Below the pieces are notes generated by a model. That model was not told the origin of the DNA. It ran no database searches and was given only the letters and a program-made list of their open reading frames with translations. Below are positions 8,339 through 16,582 of a stretch of DNA of 64,000 nucleotides, piece after piece; the stretch's first letter is position 1; every line of letters begins with the position of its first letter. Position numbers and translations under genes: made by a program. Origin of the DNA: Yanshouia hominis (lineage in GTDB: Bacteria > Bacillota > Clostridia > Oscillospirales > Ruminococcaceae); the NCBI GenBank assembly GCA_014385025.1, contig JACRTB010000006.1, forward strand, positions 108,333 to 172,332, given 5' to 3'.

Positions 8339-8766
8339 GCGCTGGGGGAGGGCAGGACGATGGCCGGAATACCGGCCGCCGGTTCACAGAGCCGGTGGTA
8401 GAGCCGTCCGGCCGTCTGTCCGGTGGCAAAAACCGCCCGAATCGGGGCCTTTTTGAGCAGCCCCGCGATATCGTTGCCCTCCGGCTCGCGGATGCTCGCA
8501 TCCCCGGCCCCCTCGATGCTGCAGCGCGCAAGCACGTCCCAGAGAGCGATGCGGTGCCGCAGGGCGAAAGCGCGCCGCGCGCCGTTGTCCGCCGGAGGCT
8601 CCTCGCCGAAGAGGGCGGCGAGCACCGGCCAGAAGCGGTTTTGCGGATGCAGATAATAAAAAGCCCCCGCCCGCGAGGCAGGGGAGGGCATGGTGCCCAG
8701 AATCAGCACCCTTGAGCGGGAATCGAAGACCGGCCCGAGCGGATGCCGAATCGTTTCACGTACCAT
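8263..8766 (-). CDS. DNA-deoxyinosine glycosylase (uracil-DNA glycosylase superfamily)
   Basis: A 167-residue base-excision repair glycosylase that removes deaminated bases such as hypoxanthine or uracil. The N-terminal VLILGTMPSPASRAGAFYY carries the GTxPS motif. YLHPQNRFWPVLAALFGE and a C-terminal LPSPSAAN follow, in the arrangement of the TDG/Mug and deoxyinosine-glycosylase branch. The reading frame stays open far upstream, but that part is antisense to the thioesterase gene, so MVRETIRHP at 8766 is the likely start. The divergent thioesterase begins 25 bases away. The 3' end lies in copy 2 of a tandem duplication. Confidence 0.85.
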   Translation of the reverse strand: MVRETIRHPLGPVFDSRSRVLILGTMPSPASRAGAFYYLHPQNRFWPVLAALFGEEPPADNGARRAFALRHRIALWDVLARCSIEGAGDASIREPEGNDIAGLLKKAPIRAVFATGQTAGRLYHRLCEPAAGIPAIVLPSPSAANCAMRPETLVERYRVILPYLTGP

Positions 8767-8790
8767 AAATCCTCCGAAAGGAATGAATCG

Positions 8791-9186
8791 TTGTTGAAGA
8801 CAATCGAAGAGCTGCGGAAATTTTTTGAAGCGGACCGCTTTGCGGCGGAGATGGGCGCGGTGATCACCGAATGCGGCGAAGGCGGCGCGACGGTCGAAAT
8901 GGACGCCGGCCCGCGGCACCTCAACGCCGCCGGGACGGTGCAGGGCGGCGCGCTGTTTACGCTGGCCGACTTTGCCTTCGCGGTGGCGGCAAACGCAGGC
9001 GGGGTGCTGACCGTTTCGCTTCAAAATTCGATCAGCTTTCTGCACGCGGCAAAGCCCGGCCGCCTGACGGCGCGGGCCGAGCGGGTGAGCGAAACCCGCC
9101 GCACCTGCTGTTATGACGTGTCGGTCACCGACGAGGCGGGAAATCTGACGGCCCGGATGAGTGTGACCGGCTACCGCAGGGGCTGA
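8791..9186 (+). CDS. PaaI-type hotdog-fold thioesterase
   Basis: A 131-residue hotdog-fold acyl-CoA thioesterase of the PaaI/YdiI group. The signature HLNAAGTVQGGALFTLADFAFAVAAN has the Asn and the GG-x-x-x-x-L-A-D pattern at about 48-73, followed by TVSLQNSISFLHAAKPG. GAAAGGA lies 8 bases before a TTG at 8791, which is a better start than the ATG at 8743 inside the divergent gene. The substrate is unknown; this family usually acts on aryl- or medium-chain acyl-CoA. The 3' end lies in a 103-base-period tandem duplication. Confidence 0.85.
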   Translation: MLKTIEELRKFFEADRFAAEMGAVITECGEGGATVEMDAGPRHLNAAGTVQGGALFTLADFAFAVAANAGGVLTVSLQNSISFLHAAKPGRLTARAERVSETRRTCCYDVSVTDEAGNLTARMSVTGYRRG

Positions 9187-9312
9187 GGGCCCCGCGGCAC
9201 GGTTTCCGGAGCGATTACGGCAACCGGTCACCGGCGAGGCGGGGAATCTGACGGCCCGGATGAGCGTGACCGGCTACCGCAGGGGCTGAGGGCCCCGCGG
9301 CACGGCTTCCGG
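9123..9312. repeat. Tandem duplication (period 103) at the thioesterase-lexA junction
   Basis: The segment 9123-9209 recurs at 9226-9312 with few differences. Copy 1 contains the last codons and stop of the thioesterase. Both copies carry a GGGGC/GGCCCC hairpin immediately at the stop. The second copy ends 10 bases before the lexA stop on the other strand. Confidence 0.93.
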
Positions 9313-9322
9313 CGCCTGTCGT

Positions 9323-9913
9323 TCACGAGAGGGTGCGCACCACCGCGATGACCCGGCCGAGGATTTTGCAGCGGTCGACGATGATCGGTTCCATGCTGCT
9401 GTTCTCGGGCTGAAGGCGGTAATGACCGTTTTCCTTGTAAAAGCGCTTCACCGTCGCTTCATCCTCTACAAGCGCGACGGCAATCGCCCCGTTTTCGACG
9501 GTGGGGCACTGGCGGACCACCACAAGATCTCCGTCGAGAATTGCGGCTTCGATCATCGATTCGCCCCGTACTTTCAATGCGAAAAGGTTGGCGGGATTCT
9601 CCCCGGCGGCCGCAAAGGGAAGATAATCGGTGACCTCCTCAAACGCGAGGATCGGCTGTCCCGCGGTGACGGTGCCGAGCACCGGGACCTGCGCGACCCG
9701 TTCCGACCGGGAGAGGCGTATCGTCCGGTTTTCGTTGTCTCCCATGCTGATGTAGCCCTTTGCTTCCAGGCTTTTCAGATAGCGGTGGGCGGAGGAGGTG
9801 GATTTGATCTGCAGATCCCGGCAGATTTCCCGCACGGTGGGGGGGATCTGATCGGCAAGGCGTTCCTTGATATAGGAAAGCAGAGTCCGTTCCTTGTCGC
9901 TGAGCTGTTCCAT
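9323..9913 (-). CDS. lexA: LexA SOS repressor
   Basis: A 196-residue LexA. The winged-helix DNA-binding domain is at 1-70, with TVREICRDLQIKSTSSAHRYLKSL as the recognition region. The self-cleavage site is Ala84-Gly85, and the catalytic dyad is Ser119 (GESM) and Lys156 (ATVKRF). RecA-stimulated autocleavage releases SOS genes. A LexA box sits 64 bases upstream of its start, so it should be autoregulated. It converges with the thioesterase gene. Confidence 0.97.
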   Translation of the reverse strand: MEQLSDKERTLLSYIKERLADQIPPTVREICRDLQIKSTSSAHRYLKSLEAKGYISMGDNENRTIRLSRSERVAQVPVLGTVTAGQPILAFEEVTDYLPFAAAGENPANLFALKVRGESMIEAAILDGDLVVVRQCPTVENGAIAVALVEDEATVKRFYKENGHYRLQPENSSMEPIIVDRCKILGRVIAVVRTLS

Positions 9914-9976
9914 GTGCTGGCGGCCTCCTTCGGCGTCATTTAATTGGAATCAGTATAGCACATCCGTTCTCAAAAT

Positions 9977-9992
9977 GCAAACGTATGTTTGC
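9977..9992. promoter_or_regulatory. LexA (SOS) box
   Basis: GCAAACGTATGTTTGC is a near-perfect palindrome close to the Firmicutes LexA consensus CGAACRNRYGTTYG, with A and T at the outer C-G positions. It lies upstream of lexA. No other clear SOS box was seen in the chromosomal part. Confidence 0.8.
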
Positions 9993-10137
9993 AAAATGGG
10001 GCGGAACCGGCGCAAAAGATTCCCACCTCCCCGCCGGTTCGACGCCGGGGACCTCCGCGGGATCGGATTTCGGGGGATTTTTGGCAATTTTCTCGAAAAG
10101 GCTGATGAATTTTATCTCCTATTTTGCATTTTTCCAC

Positions 10138-10166
10138 TTGTCAAGCGGTCTAAAAACCGCTATGAT
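10138..10166 (+). promoter_or_regulatory. acpP promoter with a palindrome in the spacer
   Basis: TTGTCA at 10138-10143 and TATGAT at 10161-10166 have a 17-base spacer. The spacer and flanking base form AGCGGT-N6-ACCGCT (10144-10161), a perfect inverted repeat placed exactly between -35 and -10. This is a typical operator position. The rest of the 9914-10231 gap holds only the LexA box and A+T-rich sequence. Confidence 0.65.
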
Positions 10167-10231
10167 TGTTGTCGTACAATCGCGGACGCATGAGATCAAA
10201 CAGCGCCGTAAATCCAAAAGGAGGAACCACA

Positions 10232-10462
10232 GTGATTTTTGAGAAGGTAAAGGGCATCCTCGCGGAACAGCTTGATATCGATGAGGATTCAATTACCGCC
10301 GATTCGTCGATCGTCGAAGATCTCGGCGCCGATTCGCTGGATATCGTTGATCTGGTGATGAGCCTGGAAGATGAGTTCGACACCGAGATCCCGGACGAGG
10401 CGATCGAGGGCATCAAGACGGTCGGAGACATTGTCCATTATATTGAAGAGAACGCAAACTAA
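10232..10462 (+). CDS. acpP: Acyl carrier protein
   Basis: A 76-residue acidic acyl carrier protein. Ser35 in [10 protein letters not shown] is the site for 4'-phosphopantetheine attachment. Length and charge match AcpP of type II fatty acid synthesis. GTG is the start, with AAAGGAGG 8 bases upstream. No fab genes are adjacent; acpP stands alone between its own promoter and a terminator. An accessory ACP is possible but the sequence looks like the housekeeping one. Confidence 0.95.
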   Translation: MIFEKVKGILAEQLDIDEDSITADSSIVEDLGADSLDIVDLVMSLEDEFDTEIPDEAIEGIKTVGDIVHYIEENAN

Positions 10463-10491
10463 GCTTCCCGCCGCCAAAATGGGGAAAGCAC

Positions 10492-10541
10492 AATGCGGCG
10501 CGCCCATAGGCTCCCTTCGGAGTCTCGGGCGTGCCGCATTT
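10492..10541. terminator. Bidirectional terminator between acpP and the 79-aa gene
   Basis: The stem AATGCGGCGCGCCC pairs with GGGCGTGCCGCATT (one G-T pair) across a 21-base loop that itself contains a small CTCC/GGAG hairpin. T-rich and A-rich flanks suit both directions. Confidence 0.8.
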
Positions 10542-10558
10542 TCGTTTCCGGACGGGGA

Positions 10559-10798
10559 TCAGTCGAGATAGGGGCCGACCGCATGGCCGTTATACTGCAT
10601 CTTGATCCCGAGCAGAACCGAACCGTCGGGCTGTTCCTGTTCACTGCATATTTTGCAGCGGATTCCCTTGCGCTCGAGCGAGGCCTTGTAGGCCCCAACC
10701 TCCTGCCGGACCGCCGTTACCGCCGCCGAATGGGGCAGATCGTCCTTGAGCTGGAAGTGGATCGTCTTTTCAACACAGGCATATTGGATTCGTTTCAT
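10559..10798 (-). CDS. Conserved Clostridia hypothetical protein
   Basis: A 79-residue soluble protein starting MKRIQYACVEKTIHFQLKDD and ending in KMQYNGHAVGPYLD. Proteins of this shape are common single genes in Clostridia, but I know of no function. It has two Cys (KGIRCKICSEQEQ) and an alpha/beta pattern. AAGAGGAGC precedes the ATG. It converges with acpP and shares its terminator. Confidence 0.75.
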   Translation of the reverse strand: MKRIQYACVEKTIHFQLKDDLPHSAAVTAVRQEVGAYKASLERKGIRCKICSEQEQPDGSVLLGIKMQYNGHAVGPYLD

Positions 10799-10925
10799 CT
10801 TGTGCTCCTCTTTCCGTCTTATGATTTATCACATTTCCTTTTCCGGCCGGAATCGGAAACCAGAACCCTTTTTCCGCTGCACCGGATGAGCGGCGGCGCG
10901 GAGAAAAGCGGGATTCTGCCGTTTG

Positions 10926-11438
10926 TTACCGGGGCGGCGCCTCCCTGAGCAGACCGGAGATGAAATCCGGCACCTCGTCCGCGGGAATCTGCAGCACGAA
11001 TCCGATTTCGTTGTGCAGCAGGCGCTGTGCCTCCTTAAAAATCCGTTCATCGGCGCTGTGCAGCTTTTTCCCCTGCCTGCGCTGAGCGGTCTGATGGAGG
11101 TAGAGGGTCCGGACCAGCCGCAGCAGGGCCGCCCTGTCGCATCCCGCAAGAATTTCGCGGCAGCATTGCCTGCGCCGCTCTTCGTCCTCGATCCAGGGAT
11201 CTTCCTCGAGGGGAAGCGACCGGATCGTCTCCAGGATTTCATCGGCGGAAGGGACCGGTTTGATTTTCGACATCAGCGCCTCGTTTTCGAGCGGAAGATA
11301 GATGGTCGTTTTCGGCGGGGCTTCCGTTTCGAGTACGGCGTAGCCGCGCTCCGTCCCGCCCACCTGTTTTTTGCAGAACTCCCTGACAGTGCAGGCGCCG
11401 GCGGCGCCGTACAAAACAATGTCGTTGACCTTGAGCAT
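10926..11438 (-). CDS. CarD/CdnL-type RNA polymerase-interacting regulator
   Basis: A 170-residue CarD-family protein. The N-terminal Tudor-like RNAP-interaction domain reads MLKVNDIVLYGAAGACTVREF (about 1-60) and the helical C-terminal domain runs from about 65 to 165. CarD-like proteins bind the RNAP beta subunit and stabilise open complexes, mainly at rRNA and growth genes. The ATG at 11438 has AGGAGG 6 bases upstream; in-frame codons further up to 11555 lack a ribosome site. It appears to be a single-gene unit with a promoter near 11551-11580. Confidence 0.88.
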   Translation of the reverse strand: MLKVNDIVLYGAAGACTVREFCKKQVGGTERGYAVLETEAPPKTTIYLPLENEALMSKIKPVPSADEILETIRSLPLEEDPWIEDEERRRQCCREILAGCDRAALLRLVRTLYLHQTAQRRQGKKLHSADERIFKEAQRLLHNEIGFVLQIPADEVPDFISGLLREAPPR

Positions 11439-11550
11439 CACTGCCTCCTGTTTCCCGCGGGTAGCGATTTTGCGAACAAAAAAACAGCGTATGCCCGCGA
11501 CAACTGGACTTACGTCAGCCTGAAGCAAACGGCACGCTGTTCTGTCTTTT

Positions 11551-11580
11551 ATCATAACAGGTTTTTCGGAAAAATGTCAT
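11551..11580 (-). promoter_or_regulatory. Predicted carD promoter
   Basis: On the minus strand ATGACA (11575-11580) and TATGAT (11551-11556) are separated by 18 bases, about 110 bases before the carD start. Confidence 0.45.
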
Positions 11581-11673
11581 GGGCAATTCCACCAAAATAA
11601 GGAAGCCGGCGGCTGCGCCGGACAAAGCGCGGCCGGTATCCGGCATAGAGCTGCCGCTGCTGCGGGGTAAATC

Positions 11674-11702
11674 TTGATAAGTCCTCGTCAATATGGTAAG
11701 AT
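11674..11702 (+). promoter_or_regulatory. Predicted promoter for the permease pair
   Basis: TTGATA at 11674-11679 and TAAGAT at 11697-11702 have a 17-base spacer and lie 40 bases before the first permease gene. Confidence 0.5.
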
Positions 11703-11742
11703 CAAGAATATGATAAAATCAGGCCGGATTGGAGAAGATGGG

Positions 11743-12222
11743 ATGTTTACCAAAATTTTATACGCGGGAGCATTCGTCTGGCTGCTGCTTTCTTTTCTGA
11801 AGGACAGGGAAAAAACAAAAACCGCGCTGAAAAAGGCATGGAAGTCCTTCGAAAACATTTTGCCTTCCGTACTGGCAGTGCTTCTGCTGATTGGATTTGT
11901 GCTGACCGTCCTGGACCCGGACTTGATTTCAAAAGCAATAGGCTCCGATTCCGGACTCTTCGGGCTGCTGCTCGCCGCCGTCATCGGATGCATTACGCTG
12001 ATTCCGGGGTTTATCGCCTTCCCTCTGGCGGCCTCGCTGCTGCGGGCGGGCGCCGGATATACACAGATCGCCGTATTCGTTTCCACGTTAATGATGGTGG
12101 GGGTGGCGACCCTGCCGCTGGAAATGCAATATTTCGGAAAGCGCGCCGCGCTCAAGCGCAATGCGCTGTCCCTCGGCGCGGCTGTCATAACCTCGCTGAT
12201 GGTGGGGGTGATTATGAAATGA
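11743..12222 (+). CDS. Putative permease, first half
   Basis: A 159-residue membrane protein with about four helices. It includes LPSVLAVLLLIGFVLTVL, then GLLLAAVIGCITLIPGFIAFPLAASLL, and an LPLEMQYFGKRAALKRNALS loop. It resembles the split DUF318/UPF0718 (ArsP-like) permeases often encoded as two small genes in Firmicutes. ATG at 11743 is chosen, with GGAGAAGATG upstream. Its stop overlaps the next start in ATGA, so the pair probably forms one hetero-oligomeric transporter. The substrate is unknown. Confidence 0.65.
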   Translation: MFTKILYAGAFVWLLLSFLKDREKTKTALKKAWKSFENILPSVLAVLLLIGFVLTVLDPDLISKAIGSDSGLFGLLLAAVIGCITLIPGFIAFPLAASLLRAGAGYTQIAVFVSTLMMVGVATLPLEMQYFGKRAALKRNALSLGAAVITSLMVGVIMK

Positions 12223-12773
12223 CAGTGCTGAAAAGGCAGATGAAACGGTACGCGCTGTTTTTCCTGCTGCTGGTGGTGAATGCCGTCCTGCTTCTCGCGG
12301 CTCCTGAAGTCGGGAAAGAGTCCCTCCGGATGTCCTTTGCCCAGCTGACCGAGATGCTGACCATTATTCCGCCGGTTTTCCTCCTCATGGGGCTGATGGA
12401 TGTTTGGATTCCGAAGGAAGTGATGATGAAGTATATGGGAAAGGGCGCCGGAATCAGGGGCGGCGTTTTTGCGTTTGCCCTGGGGTCCTTGGCGGCCGGA
12501 CCGCTGTATGCCGCCTTTCCCATGGCCAGCGTCTTTTTGAAAAAGGGCGTGTCGCTGCTCAATGTTTTCCTGTTTATTGGCGCATGGTCCACCACAAAAA
12601 TACCGATGATGTTTTTTGAGGTGACCCAACTGGGCGTAAAGTTTGCGCTGGCGCGGTTTTTCCTGAATCTTGCTTCCATCATTCTGTTGGCTTTCATCAT
12701 GGAAAGGACAACGGGAGAAAAGGAGTCGGAGGCAATTTATCAAAGAGCCTGCGCGCAGCAGAAGGATCACTGA
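12219..12773 (+). CDS. Putative permease, second half
   Basis: A 184-residue membrane protein translated from the ATG overlapping the previous stop. About five helices are seen, with a loop LMDVWIPKEVMMKYMGKGAGIRGG and AAGPLYAAFPMASVFLKKGVSLLNV. This repeats the PGFIAFPLAASLL-like motif of its partner, as expected for two halves of an inverted-repeat permease. An anion or metalloid efflux role is possible by analogy with ArsP, but nothing here proves it. Confidence 0.65.
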   Translation: MTVLKRQMKRYALFFLLLVVNAVLLLAAPEVGKESLRMSFAQLTEMLTIIPPVFLLMGLMDVWIPKEVMMKYMGKGAGIRGGVFAFALGSLAAGPLYAAFPMASVFLKKGVSLLNVFLFIGAWSTTKIPMMFFEVTQLGVKFALARFFLNLASIILLAFIMERTTGEKESEAIYQRACAQQKDH

Positions 12774-12820
12774 GATCCCCGCCGAAGGGTGCGGGGCCGT
12801 CTTCCGGACCGCGCGGGCAA

Positions 12821-13036
12821 AGGGTAAAAGAGGACATCGATGATTTGGTGCATGCGCTGCCCGTCACCAGACTGCATTATGTCGCGGCGGACGGCTGTGC
12901 GCTATTCATGCGGGAAGCCATCGACGCGATGGACGACGACACCTTTGAATTATACTTGAAATATCACTTTTCCACCTGCGAGCGGGAAGATTTGGCCGGC
13001 ATGACAAGCCATGCGGTTGATATACTCAGGAAATGA
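12821..13036 (+). pseudogene. C-terminal remnant of a class I SAM-dependent methyltransferase
   Basis: About 70 codons read RVKEDIDDL, then LPVTRLHYVAADG, FELYLKYHFSTCERED and HAVDILRK. This is the usual C-terminal end of a Firmicutes class I SAM methyltransferase family. The Rossmann part with the GxGxG motif is absent, because the permease gene ends only 47 bases upstream. No ribosome site or sensible start exists. It is a deletion remnant. The family assignment comes from remembered family pattern rather than a search. Confidence 0.65.
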
Positions 13037-13119
13037 CGCCCGTGGAGACGCATTCCGGCTTGCGGATTTTATCCCGTCATATGGCGGAACCGCCGGAGAT
13101 TTTTCCGGGTACGCCGGTC

Positions 13120-13146
13120 AGCGGCAGGGGCAAATGCCGCTTTTTC
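13120..13146 (+). terminator. Terminator before proS
   Basis: AGCGGCA and TGCCGCT form a stem with an 8-base loop, followed by TTTTC. Its T run abuts the proS -35 box. Confidence 0.65.
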
Positions 13147-13175
13147 TTGCATTTTTTCGGGGAACCCATTATAAT
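13147..13175 (+). promoter_or_regulatory. proS promoter
   Basis: TTGCAT at 13147-13152 and a perfect TATAAT at 13170-13175 are separated by 17 bases, 37 bases before the proS start. No T-box leader fits in this short space. Confidence 0.75.
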
Positions 13176-13212
13176 AATAAGGTTCTATGACCGAGATAAG
13201 GGAGGAAAAATC

Positions 13213-14652
13213 GTGGCGGACAACAAAAAGAAGATGGTGGACGACATCACCCCGATGGATGTCGATTTTGCCAAGTGGTATACCGATATCGTTCGCAAGG
13301 CCGACCTCGCGGATTACTCGAGCGTGCGCGGCTGTATGATCGTGCGCCCCTACGGCACCGCGATCTGGGAAAACATCCGCAGCCTGCTCGACGGCATGTT
13401 CAAGGAAACCGGGCATGAAAACGTCATGATGCCGATGTTCATCCCCGAGAGCCTTTTGCAGCGGGAGAAGGACCATGTCGAGGGCTTTGCCCCCGAGGTC
13501 GCGTGGGTCACCCACGGCGGCGCCGAGGAGCTTGCGGAGCGGCTCTGCGTCCGCCCGACCTCCGAGACGCTGTTCTGCGAGCATTATGCCAAGATCATTA
13601 AGTCCTACCGCGACCTGCCGATGCTCTACAACCAGTGGTGCTCGGTCTGCCGGTGGGAAAAGACCACCCGCCCCTTCCTGCGCACCACCGAGTTCTGGTG
13701 GCAGGAGGGCCACACCATGCATGAAACCGCCGAGGAGGCAATGCGCGAAACCGAGCGGCAGCTCGACGTCTATGCCAGGCTTTGCGAGGAATTCCTTGCG
13801 ATTCCGGTTGTCAAGGGACGCAAGACCGACAAGGAAAAGTTTGCCGGAGCCGAGCGCACCTACACCATCGAGGCGATGATGCACGACGGCAAGGCGCTGC
13901 AGTCGGGCACTTCCCATTACTTCGGAGACGGCTTTGCCCGCGCCTTCGACATCACCTTCCAGGGGCGCGACAACAAGCCGCAGTATCCGCATCAGACCTC
14001 ATGGGGAATGTCCACTCGCATCATCGGCGCGATTATCATGACCCACGGCGACGATAACGGGCTGGTGCTGCCGCCCGCCATCGCTCCGGTTCAGGCGGTC
14101 ATCGTGCCGGTCGCCCAGCATAAGGAAGGGGTTCTCGACGCCGCCTATGCCCTGCGCGACCGCCTCAAAGGGGTCTGCCGGGTGAAGGTTGACGATTCGG
14201 AGAACTCCCCCGGCTGGAAATTCGCCGAATATGAGATGAAGGGCGTTCCGCTGCGGATCGAGCTGGGCCCCAAGGATATCGAGAAGGGCCAGTGCGTGGT
14301 GGTGACCCGCCACAACCGCGAGAAGCATTTTATTCCGCTGGAAAACATCGAGGCGGAAATTCCCGGCCTGCTGCAAAAGGTCCGGGACGGAATCTATCAG
14401 ATCGCGCTCGAAAACCGCGAAAGGCGCACCTTTACCGCTGCCAGCATGGAGGAGATCATGGACTTCACCGCGCATCAGAGCGGCTTCCTCAAGACGATGT
14501 GGTGCGGCGATCTTGCGTGCGAGATGGCGATGAAGGATCAGGCGGGGCTTTCCTCCCGCTGCATGCCGTTCGAGCAGGAGCATCTTTCGGATGTCTGTCC
14601 GATCTGCGGCAGGCCCGCCAAGGAAATGGTGATCTGGGGCAAGGCGTATTAA
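13213..14652 (+). CDS. proS: Prolyl-tRNA synthetase (archaeal/eukaryote-like short type)
   Basis: A 479-residue class II aminoacyl-tRNA synthetase that charges tRNA(Pro). It is the ProS type lacking the large editing insertion. Motif 2 reads [29 protein letters not shown], with PTSETLF upstream, and the anticodon-binding domain occupies about 285-390. The C-terminal zinc-type domain has Cys pairs (MWCGDLACE and PICGRP). GTG at 13213 has GGAGGA upstream; in-frame codons before it overlap the promoter. It forms a single-gene unit between promoter and terminator. Confidence 0.96.
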   Translation: MADNKKKMVDDITPMDVDFAKWYTDIVRKADLADYSSVRGCMIVRPYGTAIWENIRSLLDGMFKETGHENVMMPMFIPESLLQREKDHVEGFAPEVAWVTHGGAEELAERLCVRPTSETLFCEHYAKIIKSYRDLPMLYNQWCSVCRWEKTTRPFLRTTEFWWQEGHTMHETAEEAMRETERQLDVYARLCEEFLAIPVVKGRKTDKEKFAGAERTYTIEAMMHDGKALQSGTSHYFGDGFARAFDITFQGRDNKPQYPHQTSWGMSTRIIGAIIMTHGDDNGLVLPPAIAPVQAVIVPVAQHKEGVLDAAYALRDRLKGVCRVKVDDSENSPGWKFAEYEMKGVPLRIELGPKDIEKGQCVVVTRHNREKHFIPLENIEAEIPGLLQKVRDGIYQIALENRERRTFTAASMEEIMDFTAHQSGFLKTMWCGDLACEMAMKDQAGLSSRCMPFEQEHLSDVCPICGRPAKEMVIWGKAY

Positions 14653-14702
14653 AATGCGGCCGTATGCTCTGCACACGCGGGATTAAGCGAAAAAACGGTG
14701 AT

Positions 14703-14740
14703 AAAAGGGGCTTCCTCTGTCAGGAGGAAGCCCCTTTTTT
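14703..14740. terminator. Bidirectional terminator between proS and the ECF gene
   Basis: AAAAGGGGCTTCCTC and its complement form a perfect 15-bp stem with a 6-base loop, flanked by A and T runs. Confidence 0.9.
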
Positions 14741-14782
14741 CCGGGAAAAGAGTTTGGATCAAATCGCCGCATCTTTTGCTTT

Positions 14783-15349
14783 TCAGCTCTCCCGCGCAAG
14801 CTTTTCGTCGATTCCCGACGAGCGCATCGCCGCGAGAAAAACCGGCCGCAGCAGCATCGAGACGACCACCGCGACGACGGCGTTGACCAGAGACGAGCTG
14901 CCCTTTACAATCAGCGCGGCGGTCACCGTCTCCATCGGGTTGCGCAGGAAAAAGTATTGTTCGATAAAATTCTTGGCGAGATAGACCACAACATAGGCGA
15001 TCGAACCCGCCGCCGCGCCGGTCAGGTTGACGGCGAAGCTTTCGCTGCGCCTGCCGCCCCGGAAAGCGATCACGCCCGCGACAAATCCGATCACAAATTT
15101 CATCAGGAAGGTGACGGGGGCCCCCGCCGCATAGATCGGATTGGTCAAGTCGTAGAAGAATCCGCCGAGCCCCGCGCAGAGGCCGCCGGATACCGGCCCG
15201 AGCAGCAGGCCGGAGAGGACACAGAAAACGTTCCCGAAGTGCACCCGCGCCTCAAAGGGCAGGGGAATCGAGAAGAAGTTGGCGACAAACACCATCGCGG
15301 AGAGAACGCCGATGGCGCAGAGACGGTAGATATTGGCATGGGATTTCAT
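14783..15349 (-). CDS. ECF transporter S component, probably for vitamin B6
   Basis: A 188-residue membrane protein with about six helices. VHFGNVFCVLSGLLLGP and GGLCAGLGGFFYDL are typical of the ECF (energy-coupling factor) substrate-binding S components of group II. These S components share a common T-AA' energising module, which is not in this window. The gene lies 43 bases downstream of the pyridoxamine kinase gene on the same strand, so the substrate is probably pyridoxine or a relative that the kinase then traps. The substrate is inferred only from the neighbour. Confidence 0.8.
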   Translation of the reverse strand: MKSHANIYRLCAIGVLSAMVFVANFFSIPLPFEARVHFGNVFCVLSGLLLGPVSGGLCAGLGGFFYDLTNPIYAAGAPVTFLMKFVIGFVAGVIAFRGGRRSESFAVNLTGAAAGSIAYVVVYLAKNFIEQYFFLRNPMETVTAALIVKGSSSLVNAVVAVVVSMLLRPVFLAAMRSSGIDEKLARES

Positions 15350-15392
15350 AACACACGCATCCTTTCCGGGCGTCCGCCCGGAGAGGGCGGCG

Positions 15393-16256
15393 TCAGAGCA
15401 GTTGATAATCCGAGAGGATTTCCCGCTGGGTCAGCGCCCCGAGGGAACGTTCCAGCATGACGCCGTGGCGCGGATCGCTGCCATAGCCGAAGGTTGTCTT
15501 GATCGCCAGCTCGCAGAAGCGGGTGGCGCGGTTGATGGCCATCGGCAGGCTGTCGTCCTGCAGCAGCGCGCCGGTAAGCACCGCCGCGAAGAGGTCGCCG
15601 GTTCCGGGGTAGGAAACCGGGACATAATCGCAGGCGACGTACCAGAAGGCGCTGCGCCCCCGGTCGTAGCCGAGATTCGCCATCCGCTCGCCGCTCGCCA
15701 GCGAAGCGCCGGTGATGACCACCCGTTCCGGTCCCAGCTCCGAAAGACGCGCCAGCATGCTTTTCGCCTGCGCGCGGGTCAGCGGAACCGGGCTGTATTC
15801 CTCGCCCAGCAGCATGTACGCCTCGGTGAGGTTCGGGGTGATCAGGTCCGCGACCGCCACCAGCTCGCGCATCCGCCCGCGCATCTCGCCGGTGACGGTG
15901 CGGTAGCTCTTGCCGTGATCCCCCATGACCGGGTCCACCACAGCCAGCGCCTGGGGATAGCTGCGGAAGTAGTCGAGACAATGGCTGATCTGCTCCGGCG
16001 AGCCGAGGAATCCGGTGTAGATGCACTCGAAAGCAAGTTCAAGCCTGCGGTAGTGATCGAGCGCCGGCTCGAGAAAGTCGGTCAGATCCCGCATGACCAC
16101 CTCGCCCATTCCGCCGGTATGGGTGGAAAGAACGGCGGTCGGCACCGGACAGACCTGCATTCCCATCGCCGAGAGTACAGGAAGAATGACGGTCAGGGAG
16201 CAGCGGCCGAAGCCGGAGAGATCATGGATTGCGGCGATTCGAAGGGGTCGGTTCAT
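15393..16256 (-). CDS. Pyridoxamine/pyridoxal kinase
   Basis: A 287-residue ribokinase-fold kinase of the PdxY/PdxK group that phosphorylates vitamin B6 vitamers to give pyridoxal 5'-phosphate. It starts RIAAIHDLSGFGRCSLTV, the usual substrate-binding N-terminus. DPVMGDHGKSY (phosphate/metal site) follows near residue 109, then DLITPNLTEAYMLLG. The catalytic PGTGDLFAAVLTGALL carries the GTGD anion hole and Asp base near residue 219. It is the first gene of the pair with the ECF S component, supporting a B6 salvage operon. Confidence 0.93.
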   Translation of the reverse strand: MNRPLRIAAIHDLSGFGRCSLTVILPVLSAMGMQVCPVPTAVLSTHTGGMGEVVMRDLTDFLEPALDHYRRLELAFECIYTGFLGSPEQISHCLDYFRSYPQALAVVDPVMGDHGKSYRTVTGEMRGRMRELVAVADLITPNLTEAYMLLGEEYSPVPLTRAQAKSMLARLSELGPERVVITGASLASGERMANLGYDRGRSAFWYVACDYVPVSYPGTGDLFAAVLTGALLQDDSLPMAINRATRFCELAIKTTFGYGSDPRHGVMLERSLGALTQREILSDYQLL

Positions 16257-16582
16257 AGGAAAAACCTCTCTTGTCTCATATGTTAGCTGGTTTTGCCTGC
16301 CGCCGCAAATTTTGATATCTGCGGCAAAAAAGGACGCCTTGTTGGAGAAAGTTCTATTTTTGGCTTTTTGATTTTCTCAAAAATTATGAAAAAACACATA
16401 AATTTTTTGAACGGCTGCCCGCCGGAAAATTTTTGAAAAAACAATGTACAACCGCAGCGGGGTCGGAAGATAAAAACTTGTGAAAAAGGTAGAATCGCAT
16501 GGGAGAAACTTCAGCGGCTAAACCCGCCCGAACTGCACAAGCTAGCTTCGGTCCCCAAAACCGAAACGAGGAGAATCGCAGT
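16257..16582. other. Intergenic region, divergent leader of kinase and small protein
   Basis: This A+T-rich gap separates divergent genes. It contains GCCGC and GCGGC arms around 16305-16325 and a small hairpin TTCGGT/ACCGAA at 16547-16565 just before the next ribosome site. I see no promoter good enough to assign and no known riboswitch signature. Confidence 0.4.

Noticed and set aside
8767..9231. N-terminal extension of the DNA glycosylase frame
   Set aside because: It runs through the thioesterase gene on the other strand; glycosylase homology begins at the ATG at 8766.
13037..13212. T-box leader for proS
   Set aside because: The promoter lies only 37 bases before the start codon, leaving no room for a T-box; the hairpin there is a terminator of the upstream unit.
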